In this document: positions 26,101 through 33,727 of the stretch, in pieces
How the letters are laid out: each line of letters begins with the position of its first letter
How positions within the stretch are numbered: position 1 is the first letter of the stretch
Origin: CAJMNU01 sp905214855
GTDB lineage: Bacteria; Bacillota; Clostridia; Lachnospirales; Lachnospiraceae
Reading direction: 5' to 3'
NCBI GenBank assembly: GCA_937890595.1
Contig: CALADM010000029.1
Location: forward strand, 1-48,742
DNA length: 48,742 nt
Made by a program: the position numbers and the translations under genes
The notes under the pieces: generated by a model
Seen by the model: only the letters and a program-made list of their open reading frames with translations
Database searches by the model: none
Told to the model about the DNA's origin: nothing

Positions 26101-27060
26101 GAAGTGGTTGGTGAGCAGGAACTTACAGTTTCCTATCAGGAGATAGGAGAATCAGGAGACATAGAGGAGTTTACAGATTCTTTTACAGTAGAAGTAAAAG
26201 AAAGAGTTTACATATCTGAGATTTATATTAAGAAGCAGCCTAAAAAGACAACCTATCAGAGAGGTGAAGAATTAAGCACGGATGGTATGGTGGTTGTGGC
26301 TAGCTGGAGTAACGCACGAAAACAAGAGGTTACAGGCTATAAGACACAAGGATATGACCCACAGAAGATTGGAAAGCAGGAAATCGAGGTAAGTTATACT
26401 GGAGAAGGAGCATTTGGTGAGGAAGAATTTGAGACATATTTTACTGTTTTTGTAAATGAGAAACAGAAACCGGAAAAGCCAGAACCAGAAATACCAGACT
26501 CAGGAGACTCTGATGATGAAGATGTTAATGAGAATACAGACGAAGATAATTCTTCTGGCAGCGATTTTTCGAAACATAACCAGTCTGAAACGGGAGGTCC
26601 ATCTTCTATAACATTAGGAGATTGGGAAAAAATGGAAAACCAGTGGAGATGGAGAAAGTCTGATGGAACGTATGCTGTCTCCAGCTGGGAGTTTATCCAA
26701 GATAAATGGTATCATTTTGATGAGATAGGAATCATGCAGACTGGATGGATTTTGGATCAGGATACATGGTATTATCTCAATGAAGATGGTTCTATGGCAG
26801 AAAACCAGTGGATTTTTAATGGTCAGAGATGGTATTTTGTGAATACAGGGGGCAGTATGGCAAAGGAACAGTGGGTTGCAAACGGAAATTCATGGTACTA
26901 TGTCAATACAGATGGTGTGATGGAAGTGAATCACTGGGTAACAGGAACTGATGGAGTATGGTATTACATGATGCCTGACGGACGTATGGCAGCAGATACA
27001 GTTATTTTTGTTGATGGTCAGTGGTATCAGGCAGATGCTCAGGGATGTATTTGGAGATAG
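23116..27060 (+). CDS. Secreted multidomain beta-helix protein with CBM-like, Ig-like and choline-binding-type repeats
   Basis: 1314 residues; AAGGAGG (23102-23108) sets the start. Order: signal peptide (1-37, ending SVARAAE); carbohydrate-binding-like module A (about 40-170); right-handed beta-helix domain (about 310-720) beginning FNILTEYGADRTGTKLATEKIQKAI and resembling GH28/GH49 enzymes, with candidate acids D505/D506/D509 in HEDDCIDINGC and D527/D528; module B (about 725-855), a recognisable copy of A (both have GDW/GEW and KGIFQxxxDGxKxGE); three ~88-residue Ig-like repeats (859-1118) sharing SGMVVVASYSNA; an acidic linker; and about seven W-Y repeats (1170-1314) of the cell-wall/choline-binding kind. 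It is probably displayed on the cell surface and acts on a polysaccharide. The GHG motif of GH28 polygalacturonases is not seen, so substrate is open. It lies between tRNA-Gln copies 2 and 3. Confidence 0.82.
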   Translation: MRVKRAGKQAMWIRNISIFLIAVMVFLMTGQSVARAAETLEYKLTKMQMRYSEGSKTPGVGGGYLYFGEKLGEWMEFDIDVEKESRYEVSVVTKKHDKKGIFQVFLDGEKLGEAVDQKGSNQDNWSVSLGKHEITAGKHTIKIEIVGTSTPSYQIAVSALNLKPIEDGEPSIPEVDFGESEVSDSGNVTSYPKPYIYEASNDFSVKADKINVPVIAYQGMYDYASFSMKTEEESGNSVTVEIQYKEPIKKYEISPKKLQMTGEVIGDDQNILRLELTKDEYLIIRINGKEKRLVLMADPWETEVPNAEGEGIFNILTEYGADRTGTKLATEKIQKAIDDAHAYGTKNQTRGTVYVPIGVYQVSTLVLKSNVDLYLEGGAVLRETLDSTQYLKRGHKDSIGKPVTHLIHTENNKILDPYKEEFHNPENFIESENMRIYGRGTVDGRGKEIDRLGWLVETLVPQNCQNFSTDGIIYRDSGVWSVNVMWSNDLEFTNFKVLNQMIHEDDCIDINGCQNVIVRNSIGIALDDPYSTKTWEGGELFMSTVGEPEKNENILFDDCLSWTLCYGFKAGQGSFYDHKNVVFQNSTVYDCAVGLGVHHKYGNGTMSDITFENIDIENISYNNDSHSTWIHFQAITGANGKNPIENIAVKNIHVYDRGSSTAKFVGYDKENVIDGVHMEQIYMEELGRTAEDMQDLDIKDLYYYTRNLTLDGKLLPDAPMPIAVQLEDLTEQAELFGFDELGVGDGFVYIGGKIGDWASFPVEVEEAGTYQVELKLKKHSSKGIFQTYIDGQKIGEEYDQYYNGNKTGIVFDLGEVTFEEAGEYEFRFEIVGKNPDSKGYAIVLDAINLTFMKAPVVKMEGIAVEKLPSKVVYEIGEEFDPSGMVVVASYSNATKEEITEYDIEGFDSSVPGKKKITVSASEMSEEGERQFTDSFYVQVVEEPVYVTGIEITRKPDKRVYKQGEELDLSGMVVVASYSNAKKLEVSDYSVDGYDSEVVGEQELTVSYQEIGESGDIEEFTDSFTVEVKERVYISEIYIKKQPKKTTYQRGEELSTDGMVVVASWSNARKQEVTGYKTQGYDPQKIGKQEIEVSYTGEGAFGEEEFETYFTVFVNEKQKPEKPEPEIPDSGDSDDEDVNENTDEDNSSGSDFSKHNQSETGGPSSITLGDWEKMENQWRWRKSDGTYAVSSWEFIQDKWYHFDEIGIMQTGWILDQDTWYYLNEDGSMAENQWIFNGQRWYFVNTGGSMAKEQWVANGNSWYYVNTDGVMEVNHWVTGTDGVWYYMMPDGRMAADTVIFVDGQWYQADAQGCIWR

Positions 27061-27188
27061 TGATTTATTGAACAATTGAGATAACATATTAGGGCTGGTG
27101 TGTTAAATTTTTGATACACCAGTCCTTTTATGCCTGATATACTAAGATGAAACTTAAAAAATTACTAAGATAAAACTTAAAAAAGTGC

Positions 27189-27217
27189 TTGACGAAATGA
27201 TAATATATGTCTATAAT
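27189..27217 (+). promoter_or_regulatory. Promoter of tRNA-Gln copy 3
   Basis: TTGACG (27189-27194), a 17-base spacer and TATAAT (27212-27217), followed by an ATGCAAT also seen (as GTGCAAT) after the copy 2 promoter. Confidence 0.82.
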
Positions 27218-27246
27218 CAATAATGCAATTAAAAATCAAAGATTTT

Positions 27247-27319
27247 TGGGCTATCGCCAAATGGTAAGGCAACGGACTCTGACTCCGTCATTTTCAAGGT
27301 TCGAATCCTTGTAGCCCAG
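27247..27319 (+). tRNA. tRNA-Gln (CTG), copy 3
   Basis: Identical to copies 1 and 2 over all 73 bases, anticodon CTG at 27279-27281. Lies about 190 bases after the secreted beta-helix gene. Confidence 0.95.
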
Positions 27320-27325
27320 TTTTGG

Positions 27326-27362
27326 ACTCTAATTCAGGAAGATTCTTGGATTAGAGTTTTTT
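27326..27362 (+). terminator. Terminator of tRNA-Gln copy 3
   Basis: ACTCTAAT (27326-27333) pairs with ATTAGAGT (27350-27357), with further G-T-containing pairs inside, then a run of T. Bases 27363-27568 after it hold no gene that I can see. Confidence 0.85.
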
Positions 27363-27568
27363 GATGTTTATTTACATCAATGCTCTTTTATGCTAAACTC
27401 TATGTGCAATCTAGGTGTAATTGATTTGGGATCGTATAGTATCAGGGTGAATGTATGAAAATGTAGACTCAGTTTGTCCAATTAAAATAAGATTATTGTA
27501 ATCAAAATGGCTTTAGACAATAGGGAGTTCACGTTAGGAACATATTGGAAAGAAGAGGAAAAATAAAA

Positions 27569-28276
27569 ATGTATACATTGGAGAGTCGAATTCGGTATAG
27601 TGAGACAGATGCAGATGGGATGCTGTCGATGGCAGGGATCATGAATTATTTTCAGGATTGTTCCACATTCCATTCAGAGGACAGTGGAGTAGGCGTTTCT
27701 TATTTAAAGAAAATACAGAAGGCGTGGATGCTTTCTTCATGGAAGATTGAAATGCTTAGACGACCTGTTTTGGGGGAGAAGATTACAGTTGGAACATGGC
27801 CATATGATATAAAAGGAATCTATGCATATCGAAATTTTGTTATGTTGGATGAAGAAAAAAAAGAAATAGTAAAGGCAGATTCTATTTGGTTTTTATGTGA
27901 TGCAGTGACAGGACGACCTATGAGGATTCAAGAGGAAGATGTATCTGCATATGGCTCTCCAGAACCTAAATTGGCGATGAAACCAGTATCAAGAAAGATC
28001 ACATTACCAGAACAGATGGAAGAACGGTCAAAAATTGTGGTTTTACCACACCATATTGATACAAACCATCATGTGAATAATGCAAAGTATGTAGAGATTG
28101 CACAGGAAGTGACAGAAAGGCCACAAGAAGTGAGGGAGCTTCAGGTGGAATATAAAAGAGCGGCAGTGTTAGGAGATACCTTAGTCTTGAAAGTTGGCAA
28201 AACAGATCAGGAAGAGATCATAGCTTTATGCAAAGAAGATGGACAGGTCTGTGCGGTGGTTGCCCAAACATATTGA
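27569..28276 (+). CDS. Acyl-ACP thioesterase-like protein
   Basis: 235 residues from ATG 27569, nine bases after AGAGGA; the frame is open to 27545 but the extra residues have no support. Double hot-dog fold: the first half has RYSETDADGMLSMAGIMNYFQDCSTFHSE, the second has LPHHIDTNHHVNNAKYVEIAQE, the conserved Asp/Asn/His region of acyl-ACP thioesterases. These release free fatty acids from acyl carrier protein and thereby set chain length. Length fits the bacterial family. It is followed 85 bases later by the S1-domain gene; no functional link is apparent. Confidence 0.87.
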   Translation: MYTLESRIRYSETDADGMLSMAGIMNYFQDCSTFHSEDSGVGVSYLKKIQKAWMLSSWKIEMLRRPVLGEKITVGTWPYDIKGIYAYRNFVMLDEEKKEIVKADSIWFLCDAVTGRPMRIQEEDVSAYGSPEPKLAMKPVSRKITLPEQMEERSKIVVLPHHIDTNHHVNNAKYVEIAQEVTERPQEVRELQVEYKRAAVLGDTLVLKVGKTDQEEIIALCKEDGQVCAVVAQTY

Positions 28277-28361
28277 GATGACAGCAAAATGCAGGGAAAC
28301 ACAAAATGAATGACAGGTATCAAAATAAAGTAAAAAGTACAGAACAGCAGTGGAGGAAATG

Positions 28362-29210
28362 ATGATAGAATTAGGAAAAAGACAGTGCTTACAAGTCGTA
28401 AGGGAAAAGGATTTTGGTGTATATGTCAGTGAGCTGGGAATGGAAGATGTGGCAGTTTTACTCCCGAAAAAACAGGTTCCGGATGGCATCAAAATTGGAG
28501 ATCAGATAGAAGTCTTTATTTATAAAGATTCTGAGGACAGGTTGATCGCTACAACTGCGATCCCTAAGGTAGAAGTAGGAAAATGTGCTGTATTGGAAGT
28601 TCAGGAAGTAAATCGGATCGGTGCGTTTTTAAATATGGGAACAGAAAAAGATTTGCTCCTGCCATATCGTGAACAGACATATCCAGTCAAGAAAGGAGAT
28701 CAGGTTCTGATCGCTCTTTACATTGATAAGAGCAGCCGTCTTGCAGCTACCATGCATGTATATCCTTATTTGCAGGCGAATGCTCCATATCAGAAGGATG
28801 ACAGGGTAAAAGGACATGTATATGAAGTAAAACCGCAGTTTGGCGCATTTGTTGCTGTAGATGACATGTACTATGGATTGATCCCAAAAAGAGAATTGTT
28901 TTTAGATATACCAGTAGGAACTCTTGTTGAGGCAAGAGTACTTGGGGTGCGTGAAGATGGTAAACTGGATTTGAGTACTAGGGAAAAAGCGTATATGCAG
29001 ATCCATACAGATGCACAAAAGTTGTTGGAAATGATACAGGAGTATCCAGGAGTATTTCCGTTTACTGACAAGACAGATCCAGAAAAGATCAAGGAAAAAT
29101 TGCAGCTCAGCAAAAATGCTTTTAAGAGAGCGGTTGGTCATCTGTTAAAGGAAAAGAAAATCCGTATGACGGAACAAGGGATTGAAGCGATCGAAAAAAA
29201 AGAGTACTAG
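28362..29210 (+). CDS. S1-domain RNA-binding protein, CvfB-like
   Basis: 282 residues. GGAGG (28352-28356) favours ATG 28362; GTG 28350 and ATG 28359 are in frame but too close to it. Three S1-like OB segments can be followed: about 1-62 (LQVVREKDFGVYV), 66-133 (VLEVQEVNRIGAFLNMG) and 144-210 (GHVYEVKPQFGAFVAVDDMYYGLIP), then a winged-helix end (KEKLQLSKNAFKRAVGHLLKEKKIRMTEQGIE). This is the layout of CvfB/YitL, an RNA-binding regulator linked to virulence-gene expression in Staphylococcus. Here it is likely housekeeping. Confidence 0.88.
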   Translation: MIELGKRQCLQVVREKDFGVYVSELGMEDVAVLLPKKQVPDGIKIGDQIEVFIYKDSEDRLIATTAIPKVEVGKCAVLEVQEVNRIGAFLNMGTEKDLLLPYREQTYPVKKGDQVLIALYIDKSSRLAATMHVYPYLQANAPYQKDDRVKGHVYEVKPQFGAFVAVDDMYYGLIPKRELFLDIPVGTLVEARVLGVREDGKLDLSTREKAYMQIHTDAQKLLEMIQEYPGVFPFTDKTDPEKIKEKLQLSKNAFKRAVGHLLKEKKIRMTEQGIEAIEKKEY

Positions 29211-29393
29211 GAAACAAAAAAAAGAAAAATGTGAAAATAAACGTAAAAAATGTCCTTGCTAGACATAAAAAAATTAGGGAAAAATCATAGGAAATGACAT
29301 TTTTCATAAGAATATTTTGTGCTTCTTAGTAATTATTATAATTGAATATACAAAATTAACAAAACGATAAATTTTTTTTGGTTATTAGAGATA

Positions 29394-29515
29394 TGGTCAA
29401 ATCAGGTATTTTCATGTATAGTAGGAGTATCAAATGACAGCGAGGCAGCAGTGTGGGGCTGCGGGTCATCGCAATTTAAGCGTTTAGCTATTCAAAAATG
29501 AGGAGGAGAAACAGC
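29394..29515 (+). promoter_or_regulatory. Promoter and structured leader of the MsmX-like gene
   Basis: TGGTCA (29394-29399), a 17-base spacer and TATAGT (29417-29422) form a plausible promoter. The ~85-base leader contains nested short stems (TGAC/GTCA and GCAGC/GCTGC around 29435-29475) before the strong GGAGGAG site (29502-29508). The remaining part of the gap, 29211-29393, is A/T-rich and shows no gene. Confidence 0.42.
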
Positions 29516-30631
29516 ATGGCTAGTTTATCACTGAAAAACGTAACAAAAGCTTATCCAAATGGATTTGTTGCAGTTAAAGATTTTAACTTGGAAATTAAAG
29601 ATAAAGAATTCATCATCTTCGTAGGACCATCTGGTTGTGGTAAGTCCACAACACTTCGTATGATCGCAGGACTGGAGGACATTTCTTCTGGTGAGTTATA
29701 TATTGATGGAAAACTGATGAATGATGTAGAGCCAAAGGACAGAGATATTGCAATGGTATTCCAGAACTACGCTCTGTATCCTCATATGTCTGTATATGAC
29801 AATATGGCATTTGGTCTGAAACTGAGAAAGACTCCAAAGGATCAGATTGATAAACTGGTTCAGGAAGCTGCTAAGATCCTTGACCTGACACATCTGTTAG
29901 ACCGTAAGCCAAAGGCTTTGTCTGGTGGTCAGAGACAGCGTGTTGCTATGGGACGTGCTATCGTTCGTAACCCGAAAGTATTCTTGATGGATGAGCCGCT
30001 TTCCAACTTGGATGCAAAGCTGAGAGGTCAGATGCGTGTTGAGATCTCCAAACTGCACCAGAGACTGGAAACAACTATCATCTACGTAACACATGACCAG
30101 ACAGAGGCTATGACACTGGGTACTAGAATCGTAGTTATGAAAGATGGCGTTATCCAGCAGGTAGATTCTCCTCAGAATCTGTATGACAAGCCAGGCAACA
30201 AGTTCGTTGCTGGATTTATCGGTGCACCTCAGATGAACCTGATCGAAGCTAAAGTTGGTAAGGCTGGAAACAATGTTACTCTGACATTTGGTGGAGATCA
30301 TGTGATCACACTGCCAGCTGATAAGGCAAAAGTTCTGGAGTCCAAGGGATATGTTGGAAAAGACGTTATCATGGGTATCCGTCCAGAGGATTTACATGAT
30401 GATCCAGAGATCGTTGCAAAGAATGAGAACAGCATTCTGACAGCAAAGATCCGTGTATACGAGATGTTAGGTGCTGAAGTTTACCTGTACTTTGATGTTC
30501 AGGATACTAACTTCATCGCAAGAGTACATCCAGGAACACCAGCAAGACCTGGTGATGTTGTTAAATTTGCTATGGATCTGTCTAAGACACATATCTTTGA
30601 TAAAGAGACAGAGAAAGTAATCTGCAACTAA
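29516..30631 (+). CDS. msmX: Multi-sugar ABC transporter ATPase (MsmX/MsmK/UgpC type)
   Basis: 371 residues from ATG 29516 after GGAGGAG. Walker A is GPSGCGKST (37-45), Q loop VFQNYALYPHM, signature LSGGQRQR (about 135-142), Walker B VFLMDEPLSNLD and the H-loop YVTHDQTEAM. The C-terminal ~130 residues form the TOBE/OB regulatory domain of the CUT1 sugar ATPases (GIRPEDLHDD...). In Firmicutes one such ATPase commonly powers many sugar importers. It is encoded alone with its own promoter and terminator, and the LplB/YtcP-type importer at 8339-10164 has no ATPase of its own, so it probably serves that system. Codon use is strongly biased as for highly expressed genes. The symbol is by family resemblance. 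Confidence 0.92.
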   Translation: MASLSLKNVTKAYPNGFVAVKDFNLEIKDKEFIIFVGPSGCGKSTTLRMIAGLEDISSGELYIDGKLMNDVEPKDRDIAMVFQNYALYPHMSVYDNMAFGLKLRKTPKDQIDKLVQEAAKILDLTHLLDRKPKALSGGQRQRVAMGRAIVRNPKVFLMDEPLSNLDAKLRGQMRVEISKLHQRLETTIIYVTHDQTEAMTLGTRIVVMKDGVIQQVDSPQNLYDKPGNKFVAGFIGAPQMNLIEAKVGKAGNNVTLTFGGDHVITLPADKAKVLESKGYVGKDVIMGIRPEDLHDDPEIVAKNENSILTAKIRVYEMLGAEVYLYFDVQDTNFIARVHPGTPARPGDVVKFAMDLSKTHIFDKETEKVICN

Positions 30632-30651
30632 TTTATAAAAAGTATATATGG

Positions 30652-30686
30652 CAGCAGGTGAGACATTATGTTTCACCTGCTGTTTT
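30652..30686 (+). terminator. Terminator of the MsmX-like gene
   Basis: CAGCAGGTGA (30652-30661) pairs perfectly with TCACCTGCTG (30673-30682), followed by TTTT. Confidence 0.9.
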
Positions 30687-30990
30687 AAATTGTAGATGCC
30701 AGAGGAAAACAAAATTTATTTTTAGGATTTGGGATTCTATAAGATTATTGTATAAAAGCACATAGAAAAATAGATTTTATTCCGTCCATTTTATTGTTTT
30801 TATCGTTTTTCACAGTATTTACACAAAAATTTTGAAAATTCCTCTTTTAATTTTTTTGATTTTGCTTTAAGATAGAATTAGGTGAATAGATGCATTCGTA
30901 ATCTGTGAGAATGTATTATACTATGTTCGTTGAAGGGCATATTGCTTTTGCAGAAAAAAGTATTATTTTTATACAATAAGGAGGAGACAT
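30687..30990 (+). other. A/T-rich leader before the CdaR-like/ftsEX operon
   Basis: About 300 bases with no gene. The promoter of the operon must lie here; the TATTATACTAT stretch near 30914-30924 could supply a -10, but no convincing -35 precedes it. The AGGAGGAG ribosome binding site is at about 30980-30986. Confidence 0.5.
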
Positions 30991-32079
30991 ATGATTTCAA
31001 ATCAGATTCTTCAGACAACCATTGAGGGTTTAAAAGGAATTACCAGAATTGATTTATGTATTTGTGATATTGAAGGAAAGGTGTTGGCATCCACGATTCC
31101 GGAGGCGGAAACGTATGAAAGTTCTATCCTTGCTTTTGTGGAATCTCCGGCAGATAGTCAGGTCATTCAGGGATATCAGTTTTTTAAAGTATTTGATGAA
31201 CACCAGCTGGAATATATTTTACTTGCAAAAGGTGGAAGTGATGATGTCTATATGGTAGGAAAGCTGGCTGTGTTCCAGATCCAGAACCTGCTGGTAGCAT
31301 ATAAAGAGCGTTTTGATAAAGATAACTTTATCAAGAATCTTTTGTTGGACAACCTGCTTTTGGTAGATATTTATAATCGGGCAAAGAAATTGCATATTGA
31401 GACAAATATCAGAAGAGTCGTATATATCATTGAGACAAAACATGAGAAAGACAGCAATGCTCTGGAAACTGTTCGCACTTTATTTTCTTCTAAGACAAAG
31501 GACTTTATTACTGCGGTAGATGAAAAGAATATCATTCTGGTGAAGGAATTGAAACCAAATGAAGGATATGCGGATTTGGATAAAACAGCAAATCTGATCC
31601 TTGATATGCTGAATACAGAGGCAATGAGTAAAGTTCATGTGGCATATGGTACAATTGTAAATGAGATCAAAGAAGTATCCCGTTCTTACAAAGAAGCAAA
31701 GATGGCTTTGGATGTAGGTAAGATTTTCTATAGTGATAAGAATGTAGTGGCATATAGCAATCTTGGTATTGGACGTTTGATCTACCAGCTTCCGATTCCG
31801 TTGTGTAAAATGTTCATCAAAGAGATTTTTGATGGTAAATCACCAGATGAGTTCGATGATGAGACTTTAACTACGATCAATAAGTTCTTTGAGAATAGTC
31901 TGAATGTATCTGAGACTTCCAGACAGCTGTATATTCATAGAAATACTCTGGTATATCGTTTGGATAAGCTCCAGAAGAGTACTGGTCTGGATCTGCGTGT
32001 ATTTGAAGACGCGATCACATTTAAGATTGCTTTGATGGTAGTAAAATATATGAAATATATGGAAAAGATGGACTATTGA
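30991..32079 (+). CDS. CdaR/PucR-type transcriptional regulator
   Basis: 362 residues. The N-terminal part (about 1-110) resembles the sugar-diacid recognition domain of CdaR (TRIDLCICDIEGKVLAST). The middle (about 130-270) is a GGDEF-like fold as in PucR proteins. The C-terminal ~60 residues are the HTH_30 domain (FFENSLNVSETSRQLYIHRNTLVYRLDKLQKSTGLDLR). CdaR relatives sense small acids such as glucarate. Here the gene sits 18 bases before ftsE and apparently in one transcript with the cell-division and wall genes, so its target may be this operon. The ligand is unknown. Confidence 0.85.
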   Translation: MISNQILQTTIEGLKGITRIDLCICDIEGKVLASTIPEAETYESSILAFVESPADSQVIQGYQFFKVFDEHQLEYILLAKGGSDDVYMVGKLAVFQIQNLLVAYKERFDKDNFIKNLLLDNLLLVDIYNRAKKLHIETNIRRVVYIIETKHEKDSNALETVRTLFSSKTKDFITAVDEKNIILVKELKPNEGYADLDKTANLILDMLNTEAMSKVHVAYGTIVNEIKEVSRSYKEAKMALDVGKIFYSDKNVVAYSNLGIGRLIYQLPIPLCKMFIKEIFDGKSPDEFDDETLTTINKFFENSLNVSETSRQLYIHRNTLVYRLDKLQKSTGLDLRVFEDAITFKIALMVVKYMKYMEKMDY

Positions 32080-32097
32080 TATAGTCTGGGACAGGAC

Positions 32098-32784
32098 ATG
32101 ATAGAGATTACAAATGTAACAAAAGCCTACGAAGAAGGCAATAAAGCTCTCAAAGATATCTCCATGACGATCGAGGATGGAGAGTTTGTGTTCATAGTAG
32201 GGCGGAGCGGTTCTGGAAAATCAACACTGATCAAGCTGCTTTTGAAAGAAGTGGAGCCAACTTCTGGAAAAATTGTAGTAAATGACATGGATCTGGGAAA
32301 AATGCCCCGGCGGTATGTACCAAAATACCGCCGGAAGCTTGGCGTTGTGTTTCAGGATTTTAGACTTTTAAAGGATCGTACTGTCTATGAGAACATTGCG
32401 TTTGCTCAAAGAGTGATCGGGGCTTCGCCATGGGCAATTCGGGAAGCAGTTCCTAAGATGCTGACTATGGTAGGGCTTTCATCAAAATATAAGTTTTATC
32501 CTCATCAGCTGTCAGGTGGAGAACAGCAGAGAGTGGCAATTGCCAGAGCGCTGATCAATCGCCCAGAGGTTTTATTGGCAGATGAGCCAACAGGAAACTT
32601 AGATCCGCAGAATTCTGAGGAGATTATGGCTCTTCTGGAGGAGATCAACCGTATGGGAACAACAGTTCTTGTAGTAACGCATAGCCAAGAAATGGTGGAT
32701 AAAATGCAGAAAAGAGTGATCACAATGGATAAGGGACGGATTATCAGCGACAAAAAAAGAGGCGGATATATACATGAGAGTTAG
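32098..32784 (+). CDS. ftsE: Cell-division ATP-binding protein FtsE
   Basis: 228 residues. Walker A GRSGSGKST, Q loop VFQDFRLLKDRTVYENIAFA, signature LSGGEQQRVAIARAL and Walker B LLADEPTGNLDP are those of FtsE. It forms with FtsX an ABC-type complex that does not transport but uses ATP to activate peptidoglycan hydrolases at the septum or side wall. The last 11 bases overlap the start of ftsX, indicating coupled translation. Confidence 0.95.
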   Translation: MIEITNVTKAYEEGNKALKDISMTIEDGEFVFIVGRSGSGKSTLIKLLLKEVEPTSGKIVVNDMDLGKMPRRYVPKYRRKLGVVFQDFRLLKDRTVYENIAFAQRVIGASPWAIREAVPKMLTMVGLSSKYKFYPHQLSGGEQQRVAIARALINRPEVLLADEPTGNLDPQNSEEIMALLEEINRMGTTVLVVTHSQEMVDKMQKRVITMDKGRIISDKKRGGYIHES

Positions 32785-33682
32785 TACGTTTTGGTATTGC
32801 CTGAAGCAGGGAATAAAAAATATATGCAGAAATGTGCTGTTTTCTTTAGCGTCAATAGCGACTGTTTCTGCATGTATTTTTTTATTCTGTATGTTTTTCG
32901 CAATTATAGTAAATGTAAACCACATTGTGGGACATGTGGAAAGCACTGTGGGGATCACAGTGTTTTTTGATAAAGGTTTAAATGATGAAGAGATCGCCCA
33001 AATAGGGGATCAGATCATACAGCGTTCAGAAGTAAAAGAATTGAAATTCACATCCGCACAGGAAGCATGGGAAACCTTTCAGAAAGATTATTTTAAAGGA
33101 ATGGAAGAATTAGCAGAGGGATTTCAGGATGATAACCCGCTTGCAGATTCTGCATCGTTTGAAGTGTTTTTAAATGATATTGAATCACAAAGTGAAATGA
33201 TAGCTTTTTTACAAGGGCTGGAAGGGGTGCGTAAGGTAACCTACTCCAATGATGTGGCAGAGGGATTGTCCAATTTTAATCAGCTTTTAGGACTTGTCTC
33301 AGTATTGATCATTGGTGTGTTGTTGGCAGTAGCAGTCTTTTTGATCAGCAATACGATTTCTGTAGCCGCATCTTTTAGAAAACAGGAAAATCAGATCATG
33401 AAACTGATCGGAGCAACAAATTATATGATTCGCGCGCCATTTGTAGTAGAAGGTATTTTGATCGGTACGATAGGAGCTTTGCTTCCTGTTGGAGCAATGG
33501 TATATCTGTATCAGAATATCACTGCCTATTTTGCGGCAAGGTTTCAGACATTATCTGGTTGGATCGAATTTTTGCCTTTTGAGGAAATGTATCCTACAAT
33601 GGCTGGCGTGGCTTTGGCATTAGGAATGGGAATGGGATTTGTAGTCAGCTTCTTTACGATCCGCAAACATTTAAAAGTATAG
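32774..33682 (+). CDS. ftsX: Cell-division protein FtsX
   Basis: 302 residues. First membrane helix at about 20-45, an extracellular domain (about 50-165; VGITVFFDKGLNDEEI...ASFEVFLND) and three helices near 170-195, 222-245 and 270-297. The motif SNTISVAASFRKQENQIMKLIGATNYMIRAPFVVEGILIG is diagnostic. The outer domain transmits the ATPase cycle of FtsE to a wall hydrolase or its activator; the next gene encodes a fitting partner. Confidence 0.95.
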   Translation: MRVSTFWYCLKQGIKNICRNVLFSLASIATVSACIFLFCMFFAIIVNVNHIVGHVESTVGITVFFDKGLNDEEIAQIGDQIIQRSEVKELKFTSAQEAWETFQKDYFKGMEELAEGFQDDNPLADSASFEVFLNDIESQSEMIAFLQGLEGVRKVTYSNDVAEGLSNFNQLLGLVSVLIIGVLLAVAVFLISNTISVAASFRKQENQIMKLIGATNYMIRAPFVVEGILIGTIGALLPVGAMVYLYQNITAYFAARFQTLSGWIEFLPFEEMYPTMAGVALALGMGMGFVVSFFTIRKHLKV

Positions 33683-33727
33683 GAGGCAGAATGTGTCACG
33701 ATGAGGAGGCGCAGAGGAAAGAAGAAT

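Noticed and set aside
26632..27057. Tandem W/Y repeats considered as DNA satellite or CRISPR
   Set aside because: They are degenerate protein repeats within one gene, not identical DNA repeats with spacers.
29435..29475. Possible riboswitch before the MsmX-like gene
   Set aside because: The stems are short and no conserved core of a known class (TPP, glmS, SAM, purine, glycine) is seen; described only as a structured leader.
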